Positions 7,811-17,250 of a stretch of 64,000 bases of DNA are shown here, one piece after another. Source of the stretch: CAZCPB01 sp044223975 (GTDB taxonomy: Bacteria; Planctomycetota; Phycisphaerae; Phycisphaerales; UBA1924); NCBI GenBank assembly GCA_044223975.1, contig JBGALI010000006.1, positions 1 through 64,000 of the forward strand. The letters are read 5' to 3'. The first letter of the stretch is position 1, and each line of letters begins with the position of its first letter. The notes under the pieces are model-generated. The model had not been told where the DNA came from and searched no databases. It saw only the letters and a list, made by a program, of their open reading frames with translations. A program made the translations under genes and the position numbers.

Positions 7811-8288
7811 GAAGGATCGACTCCAAGGTCGAGGTGTAAGGGCCGTTGACGGACTTGGGGAGGAATTCGGGCTGGAACTTCAGGAAGGCGATCACGGTCT
7901 GGGTGTCGGCGGTTCCGGCGGCCCTTTGGTCGGGGGTGAGGTTGGGGAGAATGCCCTTGGCGGCGTAGGCACTGATCTGCGTTTGGATGGCCGACAGGAC
8001 CAGGTCGCGTGCGAGGCTGGCGGTGGGAACGTCCGGGAACGCCGTGCCTGCCGCGGAGCAATCGAGCACTTCGCAGATGAACCGGATCAGGTCCAGCAGG
8101 CAGTTCCACTCGTCCTCGGAGGGGTCGGGCGCCGGGGTGGGGCCGTCGGCCCGAACGGCAACGGAACGGGAGTGGGCCGCGGCGTGCGGCACGGCCGCCG
8201 TGCCGAGAGCCAGGGCCGCCAAGGCGGGGCCCAGGACTTGCGTAACGCGATGTCGGCGCGCGATAATCCCCCGGCGATCGCTTTGCAT
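7794..8288 (-). CDS. Hypothetical exported protein
   Basis: A 164-residue protein of unknown function. The N-terminus has a basic start, a hydrophobic core (VLGPALAALALGTAAVPHAAA) and an AHS/ARA-type cleavage site, so export by Sec is likely. The mature part contains three cysteines (NCLLDLIRFICEVLDCSAAG) and is mostly helical. It begins 117 bp from the divergent ECF sigma factor gene and is followed by the overlapping 84-residue gene. The ATG at 8288 is preferred over a much longer reading frame, which would run antisense through the sigma factor. Confidence 0.6.
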   Translation of the reverse strand: MQSDRRGIIARRHRVTQVLGPALAALALGTAAVPHAAAHSRSVAVRADGPTPAPDPSEDEWNCLLDLIRFICEVLDCSAAGTAFPDVPTASLARDLVLSAIQTQISAYAAKGILPNLTPDQRAAGTADTQTVIAFLKFQPEFLPKSVNGPYTSTLESILHDLQQ

Positions 8289-8405
8289 GATCGGCCTCTT
8301 TCTTGTGCAGGTCTCTGGCCTGAACGCGGCGTGCTGACAGAGGACTGATCGCTCGGGGGGGCGCGAGTGTGACGCGGTTGCGCAGATTTCCTGGGGGACA
8401 CGAGA

Positions 8406-9014
8406 ATGGACGAGATGGACCGCGGGACGGGGATCGATGACCTGCTGCGCCAGATCGCCTCGGGGGACCGCAACGCGGCGGCGCGGTTCGTGCTTCGCTA
8501 CGCGCCGGTGATCCGCCAACGCTTCAGGGCGCGCCTGAGCCCGCCGCTGCGGCGCCTCATGGACTCGGCGGACCTTGTGTCCACGGTGGGGCGACGGCTG
8601 GACCAGCTGGTGGCCTCCGGAGCCGTGGACGTGGAGAACGAGCACCAGCTGTGGGCGCTGGTGAACCACATCGCGCGGGCGGCGATCGCGGACAAGGCGC
8701 GGGTGCTGGCGCGTCTTCGGCGCGTGGAGGACCCCGACTCGGGTTGGGCGCGGGCGTTCCTGGCGCGGGCGGACATGCCGCGGCAGGATTCGACGGACCC
8801 GTTCGACGACACGCTGGACATCGCGATGAAGGCGGTGGACTCCGAGACGGATCGGCGCGTGCTGGCCCTGTGGCTGGGAGGATGTTCGCACGTGCAGATC
8901 GCGGCGCAGCTGGACATGACCCCCAACGCGGTGCGGCAGCGCTGGCACCGCGTGCGCGCCACGCTCGCCGCGGCGCTGGGCGGGTCGCGTGAGCAGCAGG
9001 GAGCCTTGCCGTGA
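8406..9014 (+). CDS. ECF-type RNA polymerase sigma factor (planctomycete type)
   Basis: A 202-residue sigma-70 family factor of the extracytoplasmic function group. Region 2 covers about residues 8-75 (IDDLLRQIASGDRNAAARFVLRYAPVI and the DLVSTVGRRLDQL core). Region 4 covers about 145-195, with the helix-turn-helix GGCSHVQIAAQLDMTPNAVRQRWHRVRATL. The gene's TGA overlaps the GTG start of the following kinase gene (GTGA, 9011-9014). Sigma/kinase pairs of this kind are common in planctomycetes, where phosphorylation may replace an anti-sigma factor. No anti-sigma gene is seen here. Confidence 0.85.
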   Translation: MDEMDRGTGIDDLLRQIASGDRNAAARFVLRYAPVIRQRFRARLSPPLRRLMDSADLVSTVGRRLDQLVASGAVDVENEHQLWALVNHIARAAIADKARVLARLRRVEDPDSGWARAFLARADMPRQDSTDPFDDTLDIAMKAVDSETDRRVLALWLGGCSHVQIAAQLDMTPNAVRQRWHRVRATLAAALGGSREQQGALP

Positions 9015-11047
9015 GAGACGTGCCCAAGAACGACGGGCTGCCGATGTTCGGCGCCGAGGAGGGCGCATCGACGCTGGTCACGGGCGACGACGAGCTGTGC
9101 GACCGCATCCGCGCCGATGCGCGGCGGCTGGTCGGGCTCGGGCGCACGGCCGGGCTGGCGCGGTACCTCGACGCGATCCCGGGGATCGAGGGCCGTCCGG
9201 CGGTGCTCGACAGCGCGATCGTGGCCACGCTCGAGCTGGCGGTGGCGCACGGGGTGTTGCGCGACGAGGCGATCGAGGCGATGATCCGGGACCACCCGGC
9301 CCTGAGGACGCCGATCCTTGCCGCGGACTTTCTCGATCAGACGCTTGGGACCGGGGCGATCGGGTCGGGACCGATCGACGACGAGCACGGGCCGGACCTG
9401 CCGTTTGAGATCGGGCCGGCGCTGCCGGGCGGGCACCGTCGTTACGAGCTGCGGACGCGCCTGGCCGAGGGCGCTTCGGGGATCGTGTACCGCGCCATCG
9501 ATCGTGCGGTGAGCACGCCCGAGGGCGTGTCGATCGTGGCGGTGAAGTGCCTTCGCGATCCGGGGTTCCGTCTGCCCAACCTTTTCAAGCTCGAGGCCCA
9601 GCGGGCGCGGCGCGTCGAGCATGCGTCGGTGGCGCGGGTGCTGGACGCTGGCGAGGATGTGCGGGCGGGGGAGTACCTGGTCTTTGAGTACTGCGAGGGC
9701 GCGACGCTTGAGCAGTGGATGACGCGGCGCGGGGCGCGGCCGGCGCCGACCGAGGCGGTGGCGCTGGTGCTGGCGATCGCCGAGGGCGTCTCGGCGGTGC
9801 ACCGGGCGGGGTTCTGCCACGGGGATATGCACCCCGGAAACGTGATCGTGTCGCGCGACGGCGTGCCGCGGCTCATCGATTTCGGGGCGTCGCGTTCGGA
9901 CGCGGCGCGGTTCAGTGCCAGCCCGCGCCCGATCGGGGCGCTGGGCTTTGCGGCGCCGGAGCTGTTCCGCTCGGGCTCGCCGATCTCGGGGCAGGGCGCG
10001 GACGCGTACGCGGTCGCTGGGCTGCTGTTCTGGATGCTCACGGGCGAGCCGCCCAACGGGGCGACGGTGGAGGACGCGGAGGCCACAATCGGCGGCGAGC
10101 GTCGCGTGAGCGTGGCGCTGCTGGACGGCCAGACGCGGGACCTGCGGGCGATCCTGGCGCGGGCGCTGAGCGCCGACGTCACGGCCAGGTATCCCACGAT
10201 CGACGCGTTTGCGGAGGACCTGCGGCGCGGCACGCGGTTTGAGCCGCTGGCGTGGTCGCCGGGGACGTGGCGGCACCGCGCGGGCCTGGCGGTGCGGCGG
10301 GCGAAGGTGGCCTATGCGCTGGCGGCCGGGACGATGGTCGCGGCGCTCGTCGGGCTCTTCTCGCTCTTCACGGCGCTGTACGTGTCGAACCGTTCGGCGC
10401 TGGCGGAGGCGCAGATGGCGATGGAGGCCAACCGCAGCGCGCTGAGCGCCGTGACGGCCCAGCGTGAGGCCGCGGTGGCGCAGGCGTCGCGCATGGACAT
10501 GGCGCGCCTGGTGGCTTCGAGCCTGAACACGCTGGTGCAGGGGGCGAAAGCCAACAACGAGAGCATCCGGTGGCTGGCACCGCTGGTGATCATGGAGCGG
10601 TACGCCTCCGACAAGGAAGTCGCCGAGCCGGTGCTCGCGGCGGAGTCAAAGAAGAAGCGGATCGAGCTGGCCGCCGCGGCGGTGGCGGGCTGCATCGAGA
10701 AGGGAAGGATCGACAACGTCGGCGACCTGTTCGTGGCCGGAGCCCTGGGGGTGTGGCGGCTGGAAGAGGAGGAGCTCGCCTCGGCGCGGACGGTGCTGAC
10801 GATCACGCGGGCCGCGGCCCAGCGCATGCTGATCCCGTCGGACCCTGCCGCGGTCCGGCTGGAGGTGTACTGGGCGATCGCGACGGTGCTGGCGGGGCGT
10901 GAGGGACATCTCGACGTCCCGTCCGGCGAGACGCAGGAGGCCGAGCGCATTCTCCGCGAGCGGGCACCGATCTTCGCGGAGCTTGGGCCCAAGATGAAAG
11001 AACGATTCATGCAGGCGACCTCGGGGGGCGCGGCTGCCGGGAAGTAG
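9011..11047 (+). CDS. Membrane Ser/Thr protein kinase with HGD catalytic loop
   Basis: A 678-residue protein with a cytoplasmic kinase domain (about residues 145-405), one membrane span (about 435-460, YALAAGTMVAALVGLFSLFTALYV) and a helical extracytoplasmic part of about 215 residues. Seen directly are the Gly-rich loop LAEGASGIVYRA, the ATP-binding lysine in VAVKCL, the catalytic loop HGDMHPGNVI in place of the usual HRDLKPxN, DFGAS and the AAPELF triplet. The N-terminal 140 residues are unassigned. The GTG start overlaps the sigma factor stop, so the two are co-translated and probably work together in signalling. Confidence 0.85.
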   Translation: MRDVPKNDGLPMFGAEEGASTLVTGDDELCDRIRADARRLVGLGRTAGLARYLDAIPGIEGRPAVLDSAIVATLELAVAHGVLRDEAIEAMIRDHPALRTPILAADFLDQTLGTGAIGSGPIDDEHGPDLPFEIGPALPGGHRRYELRTRLAEGASGIVYRAIDRAVSTPEGVSIVAVKCLRDPGFRLPNLFKLEAQRARRVEHASVARVLDAGEDVRAGEYLVFEYCEGATLEQWMTRRGARPAPTEAVALVLAIAEGVSAVHRAGFCHGDMHPGNVIVSRDGVPRLIDFGASRSDAARFSASPRPIGALGFAAPELFRSGSPISGQGADAYAVAGLLFWMLTGEPPNGATVEDAEATIGGERRVSVALLDGQTRDLRAILARALSADVTARYPTIDAFAEDLRRGTRFEPLAWSPGTWRHRAGLAVRRAKVAYALAAGTMVAALVGLFSLFTALYVSNRSALAEAQMAMEANRSALSAVTAQREAAVAQASRMDMARLVASSLNTLVQGAKANNESIRWLAPLVIMERYASDKEVAEPVLAAESKKKRIELAAAAVAGCIEKGRIDNVGDLFVAGALGVWRLEEEELASARTVLTITRAAAQRMLIPSDPAAVRLEVYWAIATVLAGREGHLDVPSGETQEAERILRERAPIFAELGPKMKERFMQATSGGAAAGK

Positions 11048-11176
11048 GAGAGCGGTTCCGGGGCGGCCGGCTCTGGCGCGGCGAAGCGGGCGGGGCGTTG
11101 TGGCGATGTGCGGGCGCTGGTACTCTGCGCGTGGCAGCCCTTGAATTCCCATGGGCGGCCGCACCCGGAGCAGCCC

Positions 11177-14041
11177 GTGTCCCATTTCATCCGCGCCGCG
11201 ATCGTTGCCGTTGCGACCAGCGTTCTTGCGCCCGCGATGGCCCTTGCCCAGCCGCTTCCGACCGACCCGTCGCTCGTCACGGGGGAACTGGACAACGGGC
11301 TGCGCTACATCGTGCGTCAGCACGCGGTGCCGCCGGGGCGTGCGACGGTGTGGATCCACATGGGCAGCGGGTCGCTGAACGAGACGGACCGTCAGCGGGG
11401 CATCGCGCACTACCTCGAGCACATGGCTTTCAACGGGTCGGAGAACTTCGCGCCCGGCTCGGTGGTGCCGTTCTTCCAGTCGCTGGGCATGACGTTCGGC
11501 CGCGATCAGAACGCGTACACGAACATGCAGGAGACCGTGTACCAGCTCTCGCTGCCGGATGCCAAGCCGGAGACTCTTGGGCGTGGCATGCTGTTCTTCT
11601 CTGACGTGGTGTCGAAGCTTCTGCTGTCGCCCAAGGAGATCGACGCCGAACGGCAGATCATCCAGGAGGAGCGGCGGCGCGGCCTTTCGGGGCGTCAGCG
11701 CACCGCCAACTACGTGCTCGAGCACTCCACGCCCGGCTCGATCTTCGGCATGCGCAACACCATCGGCACCGAGGAGACGATCAACGGCGTGAACCAGGAC
11801 GACTTCAAGGCCTACTACGGGACGTGGTATTGCCCCTCGAACGCGACCGTGATCGTGGTCGCGGACGCGGACCCCGCCGAGGTAGTGAAGGTGATCAAGG
11901 ACAAGTTCGGCCCGCTCCCGAAGAAGCCGCGCCCGACGCCGCAGGACCTGAAGGTCAGTGCGTACGACAAGAACTTTGCGATCGTGACGAGCGACCCGGA
12001 GCTGCGCACGGGGAGCGTGCGGATCTCGACGTTGGAGCCCGCGCGCCCGCCGACCACCACGGTGCCCCAGTACCGGAGCGACCTGGTGATGATCCTGGCG
12101 CGCGGGGCGTTCAACCGGCGGATGCGCGACCGCGTGGACGCGGGCGGCACGAGCTTTGAGAGCGCCAGCGTGTCGTCGGGGAACGAGTCCAACGCGATCT
12201 ACAGCGCGGAGATTTCGGCAACCGTTGCCGCCGACAAGTGGAAGGCCGGGCTCGACGAGATGGCGATGGAACTGCAGCGGGCCCGCGCGTTCGGCTTCAC
12301 GGCGCGCGAGATCGACGACGCCAAGCGACAGATCGTCTCGGGCGCCGAGCGCGCGGTCGAGACCGAAGGGACCATGGAGGCACGCGGCCTGATCGCGCGC
12401 CTGAACTCCGACGTGGGCGACGGCGAGCCCAGCGTGTCCCCCAAGCAGCGGCTGGACCTGGTGAAGCAGTTGCTCCCGACGATCACGAAGGAAGAGATCG
12501 ACGCGCGCTTTGCCAAGGAGTTTGACTTCAAGGCCGCGGCGTACATCGCGGTGCTGCCGTCGAGCGCGAGCGTGCCGAGCGAGGCCGAGCTGGTGGACCT
12601 TGGCGTCAAGGCCCTGGCAGTGAAGCCGACGCAGGTGGCGGAGACGGCGCGGGCGACGACGCTTTTGACCGAGCTGCCCAAGCCCGGCGCGGTGAAGGAG
12701 ATGAGCGAGCACGCCGCGACGCACGTGTGGTCCGGCTGGCTGAGCAACAACGTGCGGGTGCACTACAAGTTCATGGACGAGCGGAAGAACGAGGCGTCGG
12801 TCCGCGTCTCGCTGATCGGCGGGGAGTTGCTCGAAACGGGTGCCAACCGCGGCGTGACCTCGGCGGCGCAGCTGGCGTGGTCGAACCAGGCCACCAAGAA
12901 GCTCTCCTCGGCGGACGTGCGCGAGATCATGGTCGGCAAGAAAGTGAACGTCGGCGGCGGGTTCGGTGGTGGCGGCGGTCGCGGCGGTCGCGGTGGCGGC
13001 GGTGGGGGCGGGGGAGGAGGCGACTCGATCTCGCTTTCGATTTCCGGCAGCCCGGCCGAGTTTGAGACGGGCTTCCAGCTGGCGTACCTGCTGCTGACCG
13101 AGCCGAAGATCGAGGCCCCGGCGTTCGAGCGATTCAAGACCATGGCGCAGCGGCGCCTGGAAGAGTCGATGAAGACCTCCGAGGGTGTGGCGGCGCGGCT
13201 GGTGTCGGCGGCGCCGTACCCCGACGGCGAGGCCCGGATGGCGATGCTCACGGCAGAGCAGATCGCGCGGGTGACCCTGCCCGAGTCGCAGGCCTGGCTG
13301 GAGAAACTGATCGCCGAGTCGCCGATCGAGGTGACCATTGTCGGGGACATCCCCAAGGACCAGGCCCTGGACCTTGCGGCCAAGTACCTGTGCGCGCTGC
13401 CGTCGCGCGACCGCGTCGGCCCCGACACGTACCGCTCGCTGCGGACGATGCAGCGACCCAAGGGCCCGCGCGTGTTCGAGCAGACCGTGGCCACGGAGAC
13501 CCCGAAGGCGAGCGTTTTTTCGGGCTTCTACGGCGCCGACGAGTCGAATCTCGCCGACGCCCGGGCCCTGAGCATGGCGGCGCGGATCATGTCCACCCGG
13601 ATGACCAAGGAGATCCGCGAGGAGGACCAGCTGGTGTACAGCATGGGAGCCTCGTCGCGCCCCGGCACCACGTTCCCCGGGTTCGGGGTGTTCTTCGCGA
13701 CGTCCACGACGGCGCCCGAGAAGGCCGCGGCGCTTGCCGCGAAGATCCCGGCGATGTACGAGGTTTTCGCCAAGGGCGGTCCGACCGAGGAGGAGATGCA
13801 GGTCGCCAAGAAGCAGCGTGCCAACGACTACGAGGAGCAGATGCGGACCCCGCAGTTCTGGGCCGGCGTGATGTCGGAGATGACGTTCCGGGGCGCCAAG
13901 CTCGACGACGTGGTGGCGGCGCCCGCGGCGTACCAGGCCATGACGGCGCAGCAGGTCAAGGACGCGTTCGCCAAGTACTACTCCAAGGACAATTCGATCG
14001 TCGTGGTCGTGAAGCCGCAGGCGGCCGAGCCGTCGAAGTAG
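11177..14041 (+). CDS. M16 family zinc metallopeptidase (insulinase/PqqL-like)
   Basis: A 954-residue exported peptidase. A signal peptide (ending AMALAQ) precedes the first M16 domain with the inverted zinc motif HYLEH (about 90-94) and the third ligand in KEIDAERQIIQEERRR. A second pair of M16 domains lacks the metal motif, as expected for two-part M16 enzymes of this length. A striking run of about 25 residues rich in glycine (GGGFGGGGGRGGRGG and more) lies near residue 600, between the two halves. A GTG at 11177 is chosen because GGAG lies 6 bases upstream. An ATG at 11108 would add 23 residues ahead of the signal peptide. Confidence 0.87.
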   Translation: MSHFIRAAIVAVATSVLAPAMALAQPLPTDPSLVTGELDNGLRYIVRQHAVPPGRATVWIHMGSGSLNETDRQRGIAHYLEHMAFNGSENFAPGSVVPFFQSLGMTFGRDQNAYTNMQETVYQLSLPDAKPETLGRGMLFFSDVVSKLLLSPKEIDAERQIIQEERRRGLSGRQRTANYVLEHSTPGSIFGMRNTIGTEETINGVNQDDFKAYYGTWYCPSNATVIVVADADPAEVVKVIKDKFGPLPKKPRPTPQDLKVSAYDKNFAIVTSDPELRTGSVRISTLEPARPPTTTVPQYRSDLVMILARGAFNRRMRDRVDAGGTSFESASVSSGNESNAIYSAEISATVAADKWKAGLDEMAMELQRARAFGFTAREIDDAKRQIVSGAERAVETEGTMEARGLIARLNSDVGDGEPSVSPKQRLDLVKQLLPTITKEEIDARFAKEFDFKAAAYIAVLPSSASVPSEAELVDLGVKALAVKPTQVAETARATTLLTELPKPGAVKEMSEHAATHVWSGWLSNNVRVHYKFMDERKNEASVRVSLIGGELLETGANRGVTSAAQLAWSNQATKKLSSADVREIMVGKKVNVGGGFGGGGGRGGRGGGGGGGGGGDSISLSISGSPAEFETGFQLAYLLLTEPKIEAPAFERFKTMAQRRLEESMKTSEGVAARLVSAAPYPDGEARMAMLTAEQIARVTLPESQAWLEKLIAESPIEVTIVGDIPKDQALDLAAKYLCALPSRDRVGPDTYRSLRTMQRPKGPRVFEQTVATETPKASVFSGFYGADESNLADARALSMAARIMSTRMTKEIREEDQLVYSMGASSRPGTTFPGFGVFFATSTTAPEKAAALAAKIPAMYEVFAKGGPTEEEMQVAKKQRANDYEEQMRTPQFWAGVMSEMTFRGAKLDDVVAAPAAYQAMTAQQVKDAFAKYYSKDNSIVVVVKPQAAEPSK

Positions 14042-14128
14042 GGGTTGGTCGGGTCGCTTTGGTTCGCACGCTCCGGGAGCAAATCCGGTATTCTCCCGGA
14101 CCCCTTCGGGGGCTCACGGAGGCGCGCG

Positions 14129-14962
14129 ATGAGCGGATCTGACCTTCACCTGCCGCAGGTTCGCGGGCTTGGCGAGACTTCGCGGACCGACACGTGGTGG
14201 CTCCAGCCGCTGGTGGTCGTCCTGGGCCTTGGCGCGTTCCTCGTCTACACGACGTGGGCGGCGTTCCAGGGGCAGAACTATTTCTACGACGGGCACGGCG
14301 CGCACTACCTGTCGCCGTTCTACTCGCCGCTGATCTACGGGCATCCGGGCGAGCCGCGGTGGATCGACGCGACGCAGCCCGGCTGGTGGCCGTCGTGGAT
14401 GCCGTTCTCGCCGGCGTTCCTGATCCTCGCCGGTCCGGCGGCGATGCGGTTCACGTGTTACTACTACCGCGGGGCGTATTACAAGGGCTTCTGGGCCGAC
14501 CCGGTGAGCTGCGCCGTCGGCGAGCCTGGGTTCCGCGGCACGAACTACCGCGGCGAGCAGAAGTTCCCGCTGATCTTGCAGAACATCCACCGGTACGTGT
14601 TCTACCCCGCCGCGGCGTTCGTGATGATCCTGTTTTACGACGCGTGGCACGCGATGTGGTTCACGGGTGCGGACGGCGTGAAGCACTTCGGGATCGGGGT
14701 GGGCTCGCTGGTGCTGCTGCTGAACGCGACGCTTTTGGGGTGCTACACGTTCGGCTGCCACTGCGCCCGTCACCAGATCGGCGGCTGCCGCAACCGGATG
14801 TCCGAGCTGGTGTTCTGGCGCAAACAGGGGTACGCGTGCGTGAGCTGGCTGAACAAGCGGCACATGGGATGGGCGTGGGTGAGCCTGGTGTGGGTGGGGT
14901 TCTCGGATATCTACGTGCGGCTGCTGTGCAAGGGGGTTTGGACGGACTTCCGGCTCTTCTGA
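14129..14962 (+). CDS. sdhC: Succinate dehydrogenase membrane anchor (Sdh1-type SdhC)
   Basis: A 277-residue membrane protein with five likely spans (VVVLGLGAFLVYTTWAAF, FSPAFLILAGPAAM, FYPAAAFVMILFYDAW, VGSLVLLLNATLLG, WAWVSLVWVGFSDIYV). The segment GHGAHYLSPFYSPLIYG and the many His/Cys residues resemble the anchor of the mycobacterial Sdh1 complex rather than the short SdhC/SdhD pair of E. coli. It is directly followed by sdhA, and no separate sdhD is seen. GGAGG lies 6 bases before the ATG. Confidence 0.82.
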   Translation: MSGSDLHLPQVRGLGETSRTDTWWLQPLVVVLGLGAFLVYTTWAAFQGQNYFYDGHGAHYLSPFYSPLIYGHPGEPRWIDATQPGWWPSWMPFSPAFLILAGPAAMRFTCYYYRGAYYKGFWADPVSCAVGEPGFRGTNYRGEQKFPLILQNIHRYVFYPAAAFVMILFYDAWHAMWFTGADGVKHFGIGVGSLVLLLNATLLGCYTFGCHCARHQIGGCRNRMSELVFWRKQGYACVSWLNKRHMGWAWVSLVWVGFSDIYVRLLCKGVWTDFRLF

Positions 14963-14983
14963 TCGGAGCGACGAGCTGGCTCG

Positions 14984-16822
14984 ATGGTGATGGAGCAAAT
15001 GACGACGATGCCCGAATTCCAGACGTACGAGCACGACGTATTGGTGATCGGCGCCGGCGGCGCCGGGCTTCGCGCCGCGATCGAGGCTTCCGCGGCCAAG
15101 GTCTCGGTGGGACTGGTCTGCAAGTCGCTCCTGGGAAAGGCGCACACCGTAATGGCCGAGGGCGGCGTGGCGGCGGCGCTGGCCAACGTCGACGACCGCG
15201 ACGGCTGGAAGGTGCACTTTGCCGACACGATGCGCGGCGGGCAGTACCTGAACAACCCGCGCATGGCCGAGCTTCACGCCCAGCAGGCCCCCGACCGCGT
15301 GCGCGAGCTGGAGGCGTGGGGCGCGGTGTTCGATCGCACCAAGGACGGGCGGATCCTGCAGCGGAACTTCGGCGGGCACCGCTACCCGCGCCTGGCGCAC
15401 GTGGGCGATCGCACCGGCCTTGAGATGATCCGCACGCTCCAGGACCACGGCATCCACCAGGGCATCGAGGTCTACATGGAGATGACGGTCGTGGAGCTGC
15501 TGGTCGAGGGCGGGCGGATCGCCGGCGCCATCGGCTACGACCGCGAGCGCGGACGGTTCAAGGTGTGGAAGGCCAAGGCCGTGGTGATGGCCACGGGCGG
15601 GATCGGGCGCGCGTACCGCATCACGAGCAACTCCTGGGAGTACACGGGCGACGGGCAGGCGCTGGCGTACCGGGCCGGGGCTGAGCTCATGGACATGGAG
15701 TTCGTGCAGTTCCACCCGACGGGGATGGTGTGGCCGCCCAGCGTGCGCGGCATCCTGGTCACCGAGGGGGTGCGCGGCGAGGGCGGGCGCTTGCTCAACA
15801 GCAAGGGCGAGCGCTTCATGTTCAACGACATCCCCGACAACTACAAGAACCAGACGGCCAAGGACGTCGAGGAGGGCTGGCGCTACGTCACGGGCGACAA
15901 GAACGCCATGCGTCCGCCCGAGCTGCTCACACGCGACCACGTCGCGCGGTGCATCAACCGCGAGGTGAAGGCCGGGCGCGGCTCGCCCCACGGCGGCGTG
16001 TTCCTCGATATCGCGTGGATCAAGGAAAAGATCAAGAACGCCCCGGACCACATCAAGAAGAAACTGCCGAGCATGTACCACCAGTTCAAGGAGCTGGCGG
16101 GCGTCGACATCACCACGACGCCGATGGAGGTAGGTCCGACCACGCATTACGTGATGGGCGGGATCCGCGTGAACGGCGACACCCAGATGTCGAACGTGCC
16201 CGGCCTGTTCGCGGCGGGCGAAGCCGCGGCGGGGCTCCACGGGGCCAACCGCCTCGGCGGCAACTCGCTGTCGGACCTACTCGTATTCGGAAAGCTCGCG
16301 GGGGAGCACGCGGCAAGGTTCGCTGCGGCCAACGGCGCGACGACGATCAACCCCGCCCAGGTCGAGGAGGCCCAGCGCCGCGCGCTCGAGCCGTTCGACC
16401 GCGGCGGGGACGCGGAGAACCCCTACAAGGTGCAGCACGACCTGCAGGGCATGATGCAGGAACTGGTTGGGATCGTGCGGACCGAGGCCGAGATGGCAAG
16501 GGCGCTGGACGGGCTGTCGGGCCTCAAGGGGCGTGCCGCGAAGGTGGGCGTTGAGGGCCACCGCGAGTACAACCCCGGCTGGCACACGTGCATCGACCTG
16601 CACAACCTGATGATCGTGTCGGAGGCGATCACGCGGTCGGCGCTGGAGCGCAAGGAGAGCCGCGGGGCCCAGTTCCGCGAGGATTTCCCGGACAAGTCCG
16701 CCGAGTGCGGCACGTTCAACATCGTCACCTGGCGCGGCAGCGATGGTTCGATGCGCACGAGGCGCGAGCCGATCGTGCCGGTGCGCGACGAGCTGAAGCA
16801 GGTGATCGAGGAGAACAAGTAG
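14984..16822 (+). CDS. sdhA: Succinate dehydrogenase flavoprotein subunit
   Basis: A 612-residue flavoprotein that oxidises succinate to fumarate (or the reverse). The FAD-binding motif VIGAGGAGLRAA is at about residues 20-32. KAHTVMAEGG has the histidine (His54) that carries covalent FAD in the family. FVQFHPTGM, TEGVRGEGG, and the C-terminal GANRLGGNSLSDLLVFG and EYNPGWHTCIDLHN are typical. The exact start is uncertain: ATG codons at 14984, 14999 and 15008 are all in frame. Only 21 bp separate it from sdhC. Confidence 0.94.
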   Translation: MVMEQMTTMPEFQTYEHDVLVIGAGGAGLRAAIEASAAKVSVGLVCKSLLGKAHTVMAEGGVAAALANVDDRDGWKVHFADTMRGGQYLNNPRMAELHAQQAPDRVRELEAWGAVFDRTKDGRILQRNFGGHRYPRLAHVGDRTGLEMIRTLQDHGIHQGIEVYMEMTVVELLVEGGRIAGAIGYDRERGRFKVWKAKAVVMATGGIGRAYRITSNSWEYTGDGQALAYRAGAELMDMEFVQFHPTGMVWPPSVRGILVTEGVRGEGGRLLNSKGERFMFNDIPDNYKNQTAKDVEEGWRYVTGDKNAMRPPELLTRDHVARCINREVKAGRGSPHGGVFLDIAWIKEKIKNAPDHIKKKLPSMYHQFKELAGVDITTTPMEVGPTTHYVMGGIRVNGDTQMSNVPGLFAAGEAAAGLHGANRLGGNSLSDLLVFGKLAGEHAARFAAANGATTINPAQVEEAQRRALEPFDRGGDAENPYKVQHDLQGMMQELVGIVRTEAEMARALDGLSGLKGRAAKVGVEGHREYNPGWHTCIDLHNLMIVSEAITRSALERKESRGAQFREDFPDKSAECGTFNIVTWRGSDGSMRTRREPIVPVRDELKQVIEENK

Positions 16823-16825
16823 CGC

Positions 16826-17248
16826 ATGCCCCCGGCCCCGCCCAACGCGCCGCGGCTGAGCAGCATCCGCCCGATGCTGGCGGTGACCGACCTCGCGCGC
16901 ACCGTGCGGTTCTACGTCGAGAAGCTGGGGTTCAACTGCAACTCGCTCTTCGGCAACCCGCCGGTGTGGTGCGACCTTGACCGCGACGGCCAATCGATCA
17001 TGTTCAACGCTCCGCCGGCCGACGCGGTGCGGCGCGACGTGCCGCGGAAGAGCAAGGACTACCAGGTCTTCTACGTCAACACGACCGACGTCGCGGCGCT
17101 GCACGCCGAGTTCAAGGGGCGGGGCGTGGCGGTGAGCGAGCTGCGTGTCACGGTGTACGGCATGAAGGAGTTCGAGGTCCGCGACCCCGACGACTACTGG
17201 CTGTGGTTCGGCCAGCCGACGGACGAACCACCGACGGTGAAGGAGTAG
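16826..17248 (+). CDS. VOC superfamily (glyoxalase/bleomycin-resistance fold) protein
   Basis: A 140-residue protein with the paired beta-alpha-beta-beta-beta modules of the vicinal-oxygen-chelate fold: PMLAVTDLARTVRFYVEKLGF at the N-terminus and FEVRDPDDYWLWFGQP at the C-terminus. It lies 3 bp after sdhA and 2 bp before sdhB, so it must be co-transcribed with the dehydrogenase. A metal-binding glutamate may be in EFEVRDPD. The substrate is unknown. A role in repairing or binding a metabolite of this complex is only a guess from position. Confidence 0.8.
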   Translation: MPPAPPNAPRLSSIRPMLAVTDLARTVRFYVEKLGFNCNSLFGNPPVWCDLDRDGQSIMFNAPPADAVRRDVPRKSKDYQVFYVNTTDVAALHAEFKGRGVAVSELRVTVYGMKEFEVRDPDDYWLWFGQPTDEPPTVKE

Positions 17249-17250
17249 CG

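Noticed and set aside
8289..10276. Minus-strand frames of several hundred residues over the sigma factor and kinase
   Set aside because: The sequences are Arg/Pro/His-rich shadows, while the plus strand encodes complete sigma factor and kinase domains.
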